64,000 bases of DNA from Chloroflexota bacterium (GCA_021787595.1 JAJYLQ010000002.1:62001-126000), one strand, 5' to 3'; positions 9,477 to 17,033 are shown, counted from the first letter of the stretch. The notes: generated by a model not told the origin, from the sequence alone. Numbers and translations are program-made.

Positions 9477-9550
9477 TGGGGCGTGGTGCAAGGGCAGCAC
9501 ACCAGCCTTTGGAGCTGTGGATCTTGGTTCGAATCCAGGCGCCCCAGCCA
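9477..9550 (+). tRNA. tRNA-Gln (anticodon TTG), CCA encoded
   Basis: The acceptor stem TGGGGCG pairs with CGCCCCA, giving the U1-A72 start typical of bacterial tRNA-Gln, with discriminator G and an encoded CCA. The anticodon loop is CTTTGGA, so the anticodon is TTG, closed by CAGC/GCTG. The T-arm contains GGTTCGAATCC. The gene is 74 bases including CCA. Confidence 0.95.
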
Positions 9551-9564
9551 TTGTTAGGATAGAA

Positions 9565-9586
9565 CCCGCGCAGGCGGGAATTTTTC
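9565..9586 (+). terminator. Rho-independent terminator after tRNA-Gln
   Basis: CCCGC-GCAG-GCGGG forms a short GC hairpin followed by AATTTTTCTC. It starts 15 bases after the tRNA CCA end. Confidence 0.7.
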
Positions 9587-9643
9587 TCTCAGCACTGGCA
9601 ACGAGTGCAGGCAGGCTTGCGCGAGCAGGCCTGTTTTGTTTTG

Positions 9644-9678
9644 CCTCACCCCCATCCCCTCTCCCGTTGGAAGAGGGA
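9644..9678 (+). repeat. Palindromic repeat, CCCTCTCCC/GGGAGAGGG family (decayed copy)
   Basis: CCTCACCCCCAT followed by CCCTCTCCC, a GTTGG loop and AAGAGGGA is a degenerate copy of the element found intact inside glyQS at 21912-21957. Here it sits just before the glmU ribosome binding site. Confidence 0.7.
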
Positions 9679-9692
9679 AACAGGAGACGAAA

Positions 9693-11057
9693 ATGAAAGT
9701 TATTGCTGTCATCTTGGCCGCGGGCCAGGGCACGCGTATGAAATCCGATCTGCCAAAAGTGCTGCATCCTTTGTGCGGCAGGCCGATGATCTGGCATGTG
9801 CTGGAAGCGTTGAAAAAAGCCTCGACGGAAAAACCGGTTGTGGTTGTCGGTCACGGCGCGGAACAGGTAAAGGATTATGTTGCAGATTCCGCTGTCTGCG
9901 TCGAGCAGGAGCCGCAATTGGGAACCGCGCACGCTGCACTGCAGGCCGAGTCAATCGTCAAAGGCAAAACAGATTATGTGATTATCACGTACGCGGACAT
10001 GCCGCTCCTGCCCGCGGATGTTTTTCAGCGGCTGATCGAAACCCAGCGGGTCAATCCCGGACCCTTGAGCCTGTTGACCGTTATCGCAGAGGATCCGCGC
10101 GGCTTCGGGCGAATCGTCCGCAACGCGCGCGGGACGGTGGATGCCATCGTCGAGGAATATGTTGCAACGCCCGATCAGCTTGCGATCAAGGAACTGAACG
10201 TCGGCGCATATTGTTTCGAATCCGAATGGTTGTGGGACGCATTGCACCGCATCGAAAAGAATCCGCAAAAGGGCGAATATTATCTAACAGATATCGTCGA
10301 GCTTGCTGTGAAGGAAAATCTCCCGGTGCAGGCAGTTGTCCATGAAGATTTGATCGAGACGATTGGAATCAATACGCGCGTCCATCTTGCGGAAGCGGAA
10401 GCTGCCATGCGCCAGCGGATCAATCGCCGGCACATGTTGAACAGCGTAACGATGATGGATCCAGTTTCAACGTATATCGAAGCGGATGTAACGATTGGCA
10501 AAGATACGGTCGTTTTGCCCAACACTTATATTCATGGCAAAACTGGGATCGGCGAACATTGTTGGATTGGCCCGAACACATATATCCGCGATTCGCAAAT
10601 TGGGAATGGATGCAAGGTGTTCATGTCCGTCGTGGAAGGCGCGGTGCTGGAGGAGGGCGTGGATATGGGCCCGTTTGCCCGCCTGCGAAGCGGAGCGCAT
10701 CTTGGACGACATGTCCACATGGGCAATTTCGGCGAAGTAAAAGATTCGCATCTTGCCGAAGGTGTCAAAATGGGACATTTCTCGTACATCGGCAACGCGA
10801 CCATCGGCGCAAACACGAACATCGGCGCGGGAACGATCACCTGCAATTACGATGGCGAAAAAAAGAATCCAACCGAGATTGGTGAGGATGTGTTCATCGG
10901 ATCAGATACGATGCTTGTTGCGCCGCTGAAGATCGGCAACGGCGCAAAAACCGGTGCGGGCGCAATCGTCACGAAGAATGTCCCGCCCGAAACGCTCGTT
11001 GTTGGAATGCCTGCGCGCGCCATCAGGAAAGTCGAAAGAAAGGCCGGGAAGCATTGA
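9693..11057 (+). CDS. glmU: Bifunctional GlcNAc-1-phosphate uridyltransferase / GlcN-1-phosphate acetyltransferase
   Basis: The 454-residue enzyme makes UDP-GlcNAc, the precursor for cell-wall and surface polymers. ATG 9693 follows AGGAG (9682-9686). The N-terminal nucleotidyltransferase has LAAGQGTRMKSDLPKVLHP (from residue 7), TYADMPLL and GTAHA. The C-terminal half is a left-handed beta helix of hexapeptide repeats (IGANTNIGAGTITCNYDG), the acetyltransferase region. Length and both halves match GlmU. It stands between a tRNA and cdd and is probably monocistronic or co-transcribed with cdd. Confidence 0.96.
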   Translation: MKVIAVILAAGQGTRMKSDLPKVLHPLCGRPMIWHVLEALKKASTEKPVVVVGHGAEQVKDYVADSAVCVEQEPQLGTAHAALQAESIVKGKTDYVIITYADMPLLPADVFQRLIETQRVNPGPLSLLTVIAEDPRGFGRIVRNARGTVDAIVEEYVATPDQLAIKELNVGAYCFESEWLWDALHRIEKNPQKGEYYLTDIVELAVKENLPVQAVVHEDLIETIGINTRVHLAEAEAAMRQRINRRHMLNSVTMMDPVSTYIEADVTIGKDTVVLPNTYIHGKTGIGEHCWIGPNTYIRDSQIGNGCKVFMSVVEGAVLEEGVDMGPFARLRSGAHLGRHVHMGNFGEVKDSHLAEGVKMGHFSYIGNATIGANTNIGAGTITCNYDGEKKNPTEIGEDVFIGSDTMLVAPLKIGNGAKTGAGAIVTKNVPPETLVVGMPARAIRKVERKAGKH

Positions 11058-11093
11058 TGGCTTCCCAAAAGTTTTGTGTTGAAAGGCTTTTTC

Positions 11094-11501
11094 ATGGTCA
11101 GGATCCGTGAAGACTACAAACAATTGATCGAACTTGCCAATGAAGCGCGGCGGCGCGCGTATACTCCGTATTCCCATTACGCGGTCGGCGCGGTGCTGCG
11201 GACGAAGACCGGCCGCGTCTATACCGGGGTCAACATCGAGAATGCCGCCTATCCCGTCACGGTTTGCGCCGAACGCGTGGCCGTGTTCAAAGCAGTTTCG
11301 GAGGGCGAGCGCGAATTCGAAGTGCTTGCGCTCGTCACAGATAACGGCGGTTCGCCCTGCGGATCATGCCGCCAGGTGCTGGCCGAATTTGGCCTGGACA
11401 CGATCGTTTTGATTGCCGATGCAAATGGAAAGTTGATCCAAAAAACCAGCGTTGGCGAACTTCTCCCCGCCGCGTTCACGCCCAACGATCTCAAACGCTG
11501 A
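11094..11501 (+). CDS. cdd: Cytidine deaminase
   Basis: The 135-residue enzyme deaminates cytidine/deoxycytidine to uridine in pyrimidine salvage. The zinc and catalytic motif is seen as VNIENAAYPVTVCAERVAVF (Cys-Ala-Glu) and the second half PCGSCRQVLAEF. YSHYAVGAVL near residue 26 is the family N-terminal motif. ATG 11094 follows GAAAGG. An upstream TTG at 11076 is in frame but poorer. Length is that of the homotetrameric CDA type. Confidence 0.94.
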   Translation: MVRIREDYKQLIELANEARRRAYTPYSHYAVGAVLRTKTGRVYTGVNIENAAYPVTVCAERVAVFKAVSEGEREFEVLALVTDNGGSPCGSCRQVLAEFGLDTIVLIADANGKLIQKTSVGELLPAAFTPNDLKR

Positions 11502-11521
11502 CTTCGTGGTGGAGGTGAAAG

Positions 11522-11851
11522 ATGTTCAGCCAGCCTTTCTTTATCCCCTCGGTTTTGATTGCCCTGTTTGCCTTCCCACTGATCTTCGGTTGGATTCCAC
11601 GCCAGTCAATTTATGGGGTTCGCACATCGAAAACGCTTTCCAGTGACGACATTTGGTATCTGGCGAATAGGTTTGCCGGACTAAGTTTTCTGGTTTCCAG
11701 TTGCATCTATTTTGCTGCAGCCTGGACCATTCCAGATGGAGAAACGGTTACCAATCCTGGCTTTGCTCTTTGGTTCATTCATCTTGGCGCATTTGTCGTT
11801 CCACTGATAATCAGTGTGCTCTTGATCCGTTCTTTCATACGAACTTTGTAA
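11522..11851 (+). CDS. SdpI-family-like membrane protein
   Basis: The 109-residue protein has three hydrophobic helices. Between helix 1 and 2 it shows GVRTSKTLSSDDIWYLANRFAG, which matches the conserved GxRTPxTLxSexxWxxxnr motif of SdpI/YfhL-type proteins. SdpI gives immunity to the SdpC toxin in Bacillus; most homologues are uncharacterised. RBS GGAGG lies just before the start. It abuts recO with no gap. Confidence 0.7.
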   Translation: MFSQPFFIPSVLIALFAFPLIFGWIPRQSIYGVRTSKTLSSDDIWYLANRFAGLSFLVSSCIYFAAAWTIPDGETVTNPGFALWFIHLGAFVVPLIISVLLIRSFIRTL

Positions 11852-12637
11852 ATGCGCGATACATTCCGTTCGGTCCGCGTCGAAGCGGTTGTCCTTCGCC
11901 ACAGCGATTGGGGCGAGGCCGACCGTCTCCTGACGCTTTATACACGCCAGCTTGGAAAAACGCGCGCCATCGTCAAAGGCGCGCGCAAGATCACCTCGCG
12001 CAAAGCCGGTCACCTCGAGCCATTCACACAAGTAAGGCTTCAACTCGCAAGAGGGCGCGACCTGTTCATCGTCACGCAGGCCGATGCCATCGAGTCGTAT
12101 TTGCCTTTGCGCGAAGATTTGATCCTGACCGGCCACGCATCGTATGTGATCGAATTATTGGATCGTTTTACTTATGAAGATGAGATCGAGAATTTGACCC
12201 TGTTCCGCTTGCTGACGGATACGTTATCCCGCCTCGCTTCAAAATCGGACCCGTGGCTGGCCCTCCGTTATTATGAGATTCGCCTGCTCGACAATTTGGG
12301 ATTCCGCCCGAAGCTCTTCGAGTGCGCCAATTGCGGACGCGAGATTCGACCCGAAGATCAATTCTTCTCCTTCAGCGCGGGCGGGGTCATTTGCCCCACC
12401 TGCGGAAAAGGTTTGCCGAATCTTTCATCCATCTCGATGGAGACTCTCAAGTATCTGCGTCACTTCCAACGCTCCAGCTACGCGGACGCGTCCCGCGCGC
12501 GCGCCAGCCTCGAGGCTCGCGTTGAGCAGGGTCGAAGCATCCGGAAGGAGGCGGAGAGTCTCATGCAGGGCTATTTCACGTATCTGCTCGAGCGGGAATT
12601 GAATACGCCTGGATTCCTCAAGCAGGTACGCGGATAA
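11852..12637 (+). CDS. recO: DNA repair protein RecO
   Basis: The 261-residue protein assists RecF/RecR in loading RecA at gaps. It has the N-terminal OB-fold start (RVEAVVLRHSDWGEADRLLTLYT) and a zinc-binding CANCG...CPTCG at about residues 158-182. The ATG follows the previous stop directly. The stretch ASLEARVEQGRSI near residue 220 is longer than usual for the family, and its DNA contains TTGAGCAGGGTCGAAG, similar in form to CTTCGAC-type repeats elsewhere in the window; this may be a small repeat-derived insertion. Confidence 0.92.
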   Translation: MRDTFRSVRVEAVVLRHSDWGEADRLLTLYTRQLGKTRAIVKGARKITSRKAGHLEPFTQVRLQLARGRDLFIVTQADAIESYLPLREDLILTGHASYVIELLDRFTYEDEIENLTLFRLLTDTLSRLASKSDPWLALRYYEIRLLDNLGFRPKLFECANCGREIRPEDQFFSFSAGGVICPTCGKGLPNLSSISMETLKYLRHFQRSSYADASRARASLEARVEQGRSIRKEAESLMQGYFTYLLERELNTPGFLKQVRG

Positions 12638-12646
12638 GGCCGGCGT

Positions 12647-13426
12647 TTAACGGTCTGCCGATGCCTTAGGTCTGGCTGCTTTTACAGGGTATCGGTTTTT
12701 TGGATAACGCGATAACTTTACCGGGCATTCCGGTGATGAACTATCGAAGACATATCCGAATCTTTTCAGGGTCATGTGATTCACCCAGGCGATTAACGGC
12801 CTGGAGATGACTTCCTGAGCGGCCGGGATGGCGGTGGTGGAAAATTTTTCAAGCGCCTGGCGCAGTTCGGCAGGCGTGGACCCGGCAAATTCGGTTCTGC
12901 CTGCGCCCACTGTCCAGTATACGTGCGAATCGCTTGAAGCCACTTGACTCAGCGGCAGAAATTTTGTGATCTGTCGTGTGTGTTTGTTGAAGAAGCGGTA
13001 ACCCATCGTGTAAACTTCGATCCCCGCGAGAACGCGCTTTGCACGCGGGTGAGCCAGGGCTTCGAGGATGGTTCTCAGCTTCGGGCTGGAAGGAAAGGGG
13101 GCGTCGGGATGCGGGGCAATGGCGATGCCTCCCATTTCGCCAATGTGGAGCAACGTCTCGATCATGCTCAGCCCTGTCGGCGGGACCTTTTCGATGAACA
13201 GGCCCACCAGGTGTCCCTGTGCCGTACTAATCTCCACGCCCGGAACAACGTGCACACCGTATTGTGATGCAAGTTCGCGCGCCTCGAACGCGCCGCGAAT
13301 CTCATCGTGATCGGTGACGGCAATCACATCGAGCCGGGCCTCCCTGGCGCGTTTCAAAACGCCGCGCACGGTGGTGGTGGCATCGGGGCTGTATGCTGTG
13401 TGAAGATGCAGGTCTGCTTTTCCCAT
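12647..13426 (-). CDS. PHP-domain metal-dependent phosphoesterase
   Basis: The 259-residue protein belongs to the PHP superfamily. Metal ligands are visible as DLHLHTAYSPDA (start), VTDHDEIRGAFEA, PGVEIST, HPDAPF and SSDSHVYW. Stand-alone PHP proteins of this type hydrolyse phosphoesters, some acting on nucleotide or histidinol-phosphate-like substrates; the substrate here is unknown. It is convergent with recO, with 9 bases between the stops, and has its own promoter at 13470-13498. Confidence 0.88.
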   Translation of the reverse strand: MGKADLHLHTAYSPDATTTVRGVLKRAREARLDVIAVTDHDEIRGAFEARELASQYGVHVVPGVEISTAQGHLVGLFIEKVPPTGLSMIETLLHIGEMGGIAIAPHPDAPFPSSPKLRTILEALAHPRAKRVLAGIEVYTMGYRFFNKHTRQITKFLPLSQVASSDSHVYWTVGAGRTEFAGSTPAELRQALEKFSTTAIPAAQEVISRPLIAWVNHMTLKRFGYVFDSSSPECPVKLSRYPKNRYPVKAARPKASADR

Positions 13427-13469
13427 ATTTCCCCGCCGATGAGGGGCAATAGTGTAATTGGTCGCTCTA

Positions 13470-13498
13470 ATTATAGCGGTTTATTATTTATCCGGCAA
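13470..13498 (-). promoter_or_regulatory. Promoter of the PHP gene
   Basis: On the minus strand TTGCCG (13498-13493) is followed after exactly 17 bases by TATAAT (13475-13470). The start codon lies 44 bases downstream. This is a near-consensus sigma-70-type promoter. Confidence 0.75.
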
Positions 13499-13542
13499 AC
13501 ATCCCTCATTCAAGTTTCGCCGCTTCCAGGAACGAGAATTAG

Positions 13543-13654
13543 TATTACAGCGCAAATTGCTCGCTGCGCCATCCTCGGCGCAGCCTGAACGCCGCCGGTC
13601 CCGCTGCGCGGGATCTTCGAGAAGGCGGCTTGAGCCTGACCTTGTGCTGTAATG
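13543..13654. mobile_element. 112-bp MITE-like element, copy 1
   Basis: Ends TATTACAGCGCAA and TTGTGCTGTAATG form a terminal inverted repeat of about 12 bp with one mismatch in the core. The element is flanked on both sides by TTAG (13539-13542 and 13655-13658), a probable 4-bp target duplication. Inside are two hairpins, GCTGCGCC/GGCGCAGC and CCCGC/GCGGG. No coding capacity. The right TTAG includes the stop codon of the neighbouring reductase gene. Confidence 0.75.
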
Positions 13655-14935
13655 TTAGTCAATAGATTTTGAGAGAACCATTCGTTTTGCCCAATTCATT
13701 ACGAACAGCCATGCCGCGCCGGCGACAACCGGCTTGAACACGCGCCAGAAGAATTTCTGGAACCACGCCCAATGCAGATGGTAAAGAACATGTGCGATCG
13801 CGGTGCGGATGGTCAATGCCTGTCCCAGCGGACTAAACAAAATTCGCCTGCGGTAATCGCGAAATGAAAAATCATTTCTCTCAACCGCATCCCGGATCGC
13901 ATGCGCGGCGACCAGCCCATATCCCAAAGCGATGCTGATGCCTTCGCCGAAGATTCCGTCCGCGCCGGCCGCGTCGCCGACGAGGATCACGCGCGGCACG
14001 GCGAATTGATTGAACGGGCTGAACCAGCGAATCGGATGGCCTTTGATTTCATATTGATTCAAATCGTAACCATGTCGCGACATCTCTTCTGCGAACGGCT
14101 CTTTGAGTGCCGGACGTTCCTTGTAAGATAAAATATTCGTATCGTAGATTCCCCAACAGCGCATTGGCTCGCCGTTGATTTGTGTTGGAAAATCCCAGGT
14201 GTAACCCGCGATGCCTGATGGAACGGGAAAGAAATCAAAATAGGCGCCTTCTGATTCGTGTACGTCGTTGCGAGGCGTGTTCTTCGCCGAAGCAATCTCC
14301 TGTCTAATTGGGAGTTGCTTCGCTTGGTCTCGATATGCCACTCGCCCCTTTCGGGGGTTCGGGGCTACTCGACCCTCGCTCGCAATGACATTGGATGTGG
14401 GGGCTATAACTTCCAGCACACGCGCGGTGTGGATGGATTCGTTTGGCAAAATACATCGCCGTGTGATCCCATTCGAGCCGTCCGCGCCGACGACGATTTG
14501 CGCGGTAAATGTTCCAGCATCAGTTTCTACATTCACACAATCATCATGCGGTTGCACGTTTTTTACCGTCACGCCTTCTCTAATCTCTATTCCCTTGTCC
14601 CTTGCCTTTCGCGCCAGCCAGGCGTCGAATTCGTTGCGGCGGATGATTCGCAAAGCATGTGTATTCGGCAATGAAATCGTCAGCCCCTTGCCTGCGAAAT
14701 CCAAATGCGCGGCGGAGGCGTCCACGTGCGGAACTTCGTTCACGTCGAGGCCGAGGCGCTGGAGGAGGATCTCCGCGTCGGCGGCGAGTCCGCCCGCGCA
14801 AAGTTTCGGGCGCGGATGATGTTCCTTTTCGAGGATCAGGATTCGGTCCGTAAGATGCGGGGCGATCTTAACGAGATGCAGAGCCGTCGAAAGTCCCGAT
14901 GGGCCGCTGCCGGTAATCAAAATATCCTTTGGCAT
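13655..14935 (-). CDS. FAD-dependent oxidoreductase, geranylgeranyl-reductase-like
   Basis: The 426-residue flavoprotein has the dinucleotide-binding start ILITGSGPSGLSTALHL, the CAGGL motif and the second FAD motif VILVGDAAGADGIFGEGISIALGYG, as in geranylgeranyl reductase/digeranylgeranylglycerophospholipid reductase and related dehydrogenases. Family members reduce or oxidise isoprenoid or aromatic substrates; the substrate here is unknown. Residues about 183-224 are encoded by a 126-bp palindromic repeat (14264-14389) that keeps the frame open. The gene ends exactly at the target duplication of a MITE-like element. Confidence 0.82.
   Translation of the reverse strand: MPKDILITGSGPSGLSTALHLVKIAPHLTDRILILEKEHHPRPKLCAGGLAADAEILLQRLGLDVNEVPHVDASAAHLDFAGKGLTISLPNTHALRIIRRNEFDAWLARKARDKGIEIREGVTVKNVQPHDDCVNVETDAGTFTAQIVVGADGSNGITRRCILPNESIHTARVLEVIAPTSNVIASEGRVAPNPRKGRVAYRDQAKQLPIRQEIASAKNTPRNDVHESEGAYFDFFPVPSGIAGYTWDFPTQINGEPMRCWGIYDTNILSYKERPALKEPFAEEMSRHGYDLNQYEIKGHPIRWFSPFNQFAVPRVILVGDAAGADGIFGEGISIALGYGLVAAHAIRDAVERNDFSFRDYRRRILFSPLGQALTIRTAIAHVLYHLHWAWFQKFFWRVFKPVVAGAAWLFVMNWAKRMVLSKSID
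14264..14389. repeat. 126-bp palindromic repeat inside the reductase coding sequence
   Basis: The ends GTCGTTGCGAG (14264-14274) and CTCGCAATGAC (14379-14389) are inverted copies with one mismatch. The interior holds CTCGCCCCTTTCGGGG and a GGTCGAGTAG ... ATATCGAGACC pair, viewed on the minus strand, also seen in decayed form at 16230-16300 and 18400-18450. Its length, 42 codons, leaves the frame intact. It encodes VIASEGRVAPNPRKGRVAY and following residues, unlike flavoprotein sequence. Confidence 0.8.
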
Positions 14936-14968
14936 AGCGGTAATTTACCATAGAACGGGTGGAGGCAT

Positions 14969-14991
14969 TATAATGCGGTATCGTTTAGGAG
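14969..14991 (+). promoter_or_regulatory. -10 box and ribosome binding site of hicB
   Basis: TATAAT at 14969-14974 and TTAGGAG ending at 14991 precede ATG 14999. No clear -35 is seen. Confidence 0.5.
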
Positions 14992-14998
14992 ATTTGCT

Positions 14999-15196
14999 AT
15001 GAAGTATAAAATCCGACTCGAAAAAACAGACGAAGGTTATGCCGTTTGGTGTCCTAGATTGCCGGGTTGTTGGTCGCAGGAAAAAACGGAACAGGAAGCC
15101 ATTGAAAATATCAAAGACGCGATCAAGACATATCTTGAAACGGTTGACATTTTGCTTAAAGACAAACCAACTCGAATGGTTGATGCTCCAGTGTAG
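14999..15196 (+). CDS. hicB: HicB-family antitoxin
   Basis: The 65-residue protein has the HicB partial RNase-H-like fold: YKIRLEKTDEGYAVWCPRLPGCWSQEKTEQEAIENIKDAI. HicB proteins neutralise HicA mRNA interferases. The expected toxin gene is reduced to a C-terminal remnant directly downstream, so this antitoxin looks orphaned. Confidence 0.87.
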   Translation: MKYKIRLEKTDEGYAVWCPRLPGCWSQEKTEQEAIENIKDAIKTYLETVDILLKDKPTRMVDAPV

Positions 15197-15262
15197 CCAT
15201 CAATTGGCGGAATTATCAAAGACGCGGGATTGACCATAGAAGAATTCAAGAAATTGTTGTAA
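15197..15262 (+). pseudogene. hicA C-terminal remnant
   Basis: Directly after the hicB stop, in the same frame, the sequence reads GGIIKDAGLTIEEFKKLL followed by TAA. This matches the conserved C-terminal helix of HicA toxins (LR.IIr.AGLt.eEF..LL). The N-terminal two thirds, including the catalytic His region, are missing. It appears to be the scar of a toxin deletion. Confidence 0.6.
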
Positions 15263-15263
15263 C

Positions 15264-15434
15264 ATGCCTGCCACCGACAAACGCCCTCTCAAAGTTTTTC
15301 CCTTCGACTGCGCTCACCGTTCGTGCCGCGAGCAACGGCGGCACGTCGGTGCGAGACGGCAGGTCTTTGCCACGCTTATAGCGGCCGCTGTGCGCGCTTT
15401 ATATGACCGACTGATAAAAGACGGCGCGGATTGA
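15264..15434 (+). pseudogene. TIR-domain gene 5' remnant, copy 1 (repeat-interrupted)
   Basis: An uninterrupted 56-codon frame begins MPATDKRPLKVF, continues with a foreign stretch containing CTTCGACTGCGCTCAC, and returns to TIR sequence AVRALYDRLIKDGAD before a stop. Compared with the copy at 18333 (MDKRPLKVFLCHAHSD), the conserved LCHAHSD is replaced by the repeat-derived segment. It cannot fold as a TIR domain. Confidence 0.65.
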
Positions 15435-15436
15435 CG

Positions 15437-15442
15437 TATAAT
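15437..15442 (+). promoter_or_regulatory. -10 box of mntA, probably leaderless
   Basis: TATAAT ends 7 bases before the GTG start at 15450. Transcription would begin at or next to the start codon, and there is no room for a Shine-Dalgarno. Confidence 0.45.
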
Positions 15443-15449
15443 ATTTGAT

Positions 15450-15743
15450 GTGAAGCAGGATGCGGTTCTCCAAATCTTGAAACAAAAAAATGCTGAGTTG
15501 ACAAAACAATTCGGCGTTAAATCCTTGTTGCTGTTTGGTTCTGTTGCGCGTAACGAGGCAACTCCTGCCAGTGACGTGGATTTGCTGGTGGAGTTCAACC
15601 GCCCTGTTGGATATTTTGGTTTGTTCGCTTTGCAGGATTATCTCGAAAAATTACTTGGTTGTCCCGTTGACTTGGGAACTCCTGATAGTTTAAAGCCTTA
15701 TATAAAAGATCGTGTGACGGGGGAATTGATCCGTGTCGCCTAG
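15450..15743 (+). CDS. mntA: MNT-domain nucleotidyltransferase antitoxin, MntA-like
   Basis: The 97-residue minimal nucleotidyltransferase has the active-site motif LLFGSVARNEATPASDVDLLVEF (GSxxR...DxD). In MntA/HepT systems this enzyme AMPylates the HEPN toxin and silences it. GTG start. It overlaps the HEPN gene by 11 bases, the usual operon arrangement. Confidence 0.9.
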   Translation: MKQDAVLQILKQKNAELTKQFGVKSLLLFGSVARNEATPASDVDLLVEFNRPVGYFGLFALQDYLEKLLGCPVDLGTPDSLKPYIKDRVTGELIRVA

Positions 15744-16065
15744 AGACTGGCGGGATCGCATTCGTGATATTCTGGATGCAATTGCTGAAATCCAGAAATT
15801 TACGCGCGGCATGAATTATGCAACCTTCAAAGAGGATGATAAGGCCGTCCGTGCCGTTGAGATGAATTTCATCATTATCGGCGAAGCGGCAAATCAAATC
15901 CCCAAAGAAGTTGAAGAAAAATATACGACAATTCCGTGGAGTCTCATGCGTGCCATGCGGAATCGAATTGTGCATGTTTATTTTAGAGTTGACGAGAGAC
16001 TCATGTGGGATACCATTCAAAATGATTTGCCGCCTTTGGTTCCTGAATTGGAAAAGTTACTGTAG
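15733..16065 (+). CDS. hepT: HEPN-domain RNase toxin, HepT-like (DUF86)
   Basis: The 110-residue protein has the HEPN catalytic motif RNRIVHVYF (R-x4-H) at about residues 83-91. The tyrosine two residues after His is the position modified in HepT proteins. GTG start inside the end of mntA. The pair appears complete and intact. Confidence 0.9.
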   Translation: MSPRDWRDRIRDILDAIAEIQKFTRGMNYATFKEDDKAVRAVEMNFIIIGEAANQIPKEVEEKYTTIPWSLMRAMRNRIVHVYFRVDERLMWDTIQNDLPPLVPELEKLL

Positions 16066-16145
16066 TCGAAAAAGCCAGCCCATTCACGGACCAGCTTTTC
16101 ATTTTTGGCCGTATAATTTCGTTATGCCGAACAGTGGGAAACAAC

Positions 16146-16396
16146 ATGCCCGAAACTAAACGGCCTCTCAAAGTTTTTCCCTTCGACTGCGCTCACAGCG
16201 ACGAGGTTGCGTGCGCGCCTTCGGCGGTCGAGTAGTGGCGCTGGGTTTCGATACGGACTTCGCTACTCAACCATCAGCGCCGCATATCAAGACCATGACC
16301 GGCTCATCAAAGATGGCGTGGACGCATGGCTGACTCAGCGGGGGATTGGAAATCCCCGCCTCAGCACATGGAAGCTGTCGCCACGGCGACGCCTGG
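16146..16396 (+). pseudogene. TIR-domain gene 5' remnant, copy 2
   Basis: MPETKRPLKVF is followed by the CTTCGACTGCGCTCAC repeat, then HSD, then a frame shift. In another frame VRAFGGRVV leads into a repeat with GGTCGAGTAG and TTTCGATACGG, and a third frame resumes with YQDHDRLIKDGVDAWL (about 16285-16330). The order of TIR blocks is preserved but in three frames with stops. From 16337 it runs into further palindromes. Confidence 0.65.
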
Positions 16397-16461
16397 AGGC
16401 TGACAGCGCAGAGTCCGAATGGACTTTCACGAACTGAGCAGGGATTTCAATCCCGCTCACA
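16337..16461. repeat. Cluster of palindromic repeats
   Basis: GCGGGGGATT/AATCCCCGC with a GGA loop, and TGAGCAGGGATT/AATCCCGCTCA further on, are hairpins. Between them, around 16368-16396, TGTCGCCACGGCGACGCCTG is nearly identical to TGTCGCCACGGCAACGCTTG at 51780-51799, so it is a dispersed repeat. No gene is seen. Confidence 0.6.
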
Positions 16462-16506
16462 CACGTTCACAGCGACGCGCCTGCCGTTCGCGCTTTATAT
16501 AACTGA
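16462..16506 (+). pseudogene. TIR-domain gene fragment, copy 3
   Basis: The 14 codons HVHSDAPAVRALYN followed by TGA match the second block of the TIR N-terminus (HAHSDATAVRA in the copy at 18333). No start and no remaining TIR sequence are present. Confidence 0.5.
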
Positions 16507-16565
16507 ATTGTACGAGATGATGTGGATTGAGAGTTATAATAGCAATATAGTTTAGGAGAGAAGCT

Positions 16566-16757
16566 ATGTTTACTCATATCGCATACGATCCAGAAATTCT
16601 TAACGGAAAACCTCATGTTATTGGCACGCGCTTGAGCATTGAATTCATTCTTGAACTCTTTGCCAGCGGTGCAACCAAAGATGAAGTGCTGAAAGCTTAT
16701 CCACAATTGACTGCCGAAGCGATTGAAGAAGCGTTGAAATATTTCAAGAAAAATTAG
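16566..16757 (+). CDS. DUF433 protein (antitoxin-like)
   Basis: The 63-residue protein has the DUF433 pattern: YDPEILNGKPHVIGTRLSIEFILELFASGATKDEVLKAYPQLT. DUF433 proteins are usually antitoxins of DUF5615 PIN-like toxins. No such toxin follows here; the next gene is DUF4160. TATAAT at 16535-16540 and TTAGGAG precede the start. Confidence 0.85.
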   Translation: MFTHIAYDPEILNGKPHVIGTRLSIEFILELFASGATKDEVLKAYPQLTAEAIEEALKYFKKN

Positions 16758-16768
16758 GTTTATTATTC

Positions 16769-17029
16769 ATGCCAGAAATCAGCCGCTTTTTCGGGATCGT
16801 CATCCGCATGTACTACAACGATCATAAACCGCCGCACTTTCATGCGCATTATGGCGAGCATCAAGTGGAACTCACGATTGAGACTTTTGAAATCTTGAAC
16901 GGTAAATTGCCAACGCGTGTGCTTGGATTAGTATTGGAATGGGCCGCGCTTCACCGCGACGAATTACGATCTGATTGGGAACGAGCGCGCCAGGGAGAGC
17001 CGCTTGAACCCATCCAGCCGTTGGAGTAA
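16769..17029 (+). CDS. DUF4160 protein
   Basis: The 86-residue protein shows the DUF4160 signature: ISRFFGIVIRMYYNDHKPPHFHAHYGEHQVELTIETFEILNGKLP. The His-rich PPHFHAHY is the conserved core. DUF4160 genes are commonly next to DUF2442 genes, as here, and are suspected toxin-antitoxin partners; biochemical function is unknown to me. It starts 11 bases after the DUF433 gene. Confidence 0.88.
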   Translation: MPEISRFFGIVIRMYYNDHKPPHFHAHYGEHQVELTIETFEILNGKLPTRVLGLVLEWAALHRDELRSDWERARQGEPLEPIQPLE

Positions 17030-17033
17030 TAAA

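Noticed and set aside
11046-11066. GGGAAGC/GCTTCCC hairpin after glmU as terminator
   Set aside because: The stem overlaps the glmU stop codon and is not followed by a T-tract.
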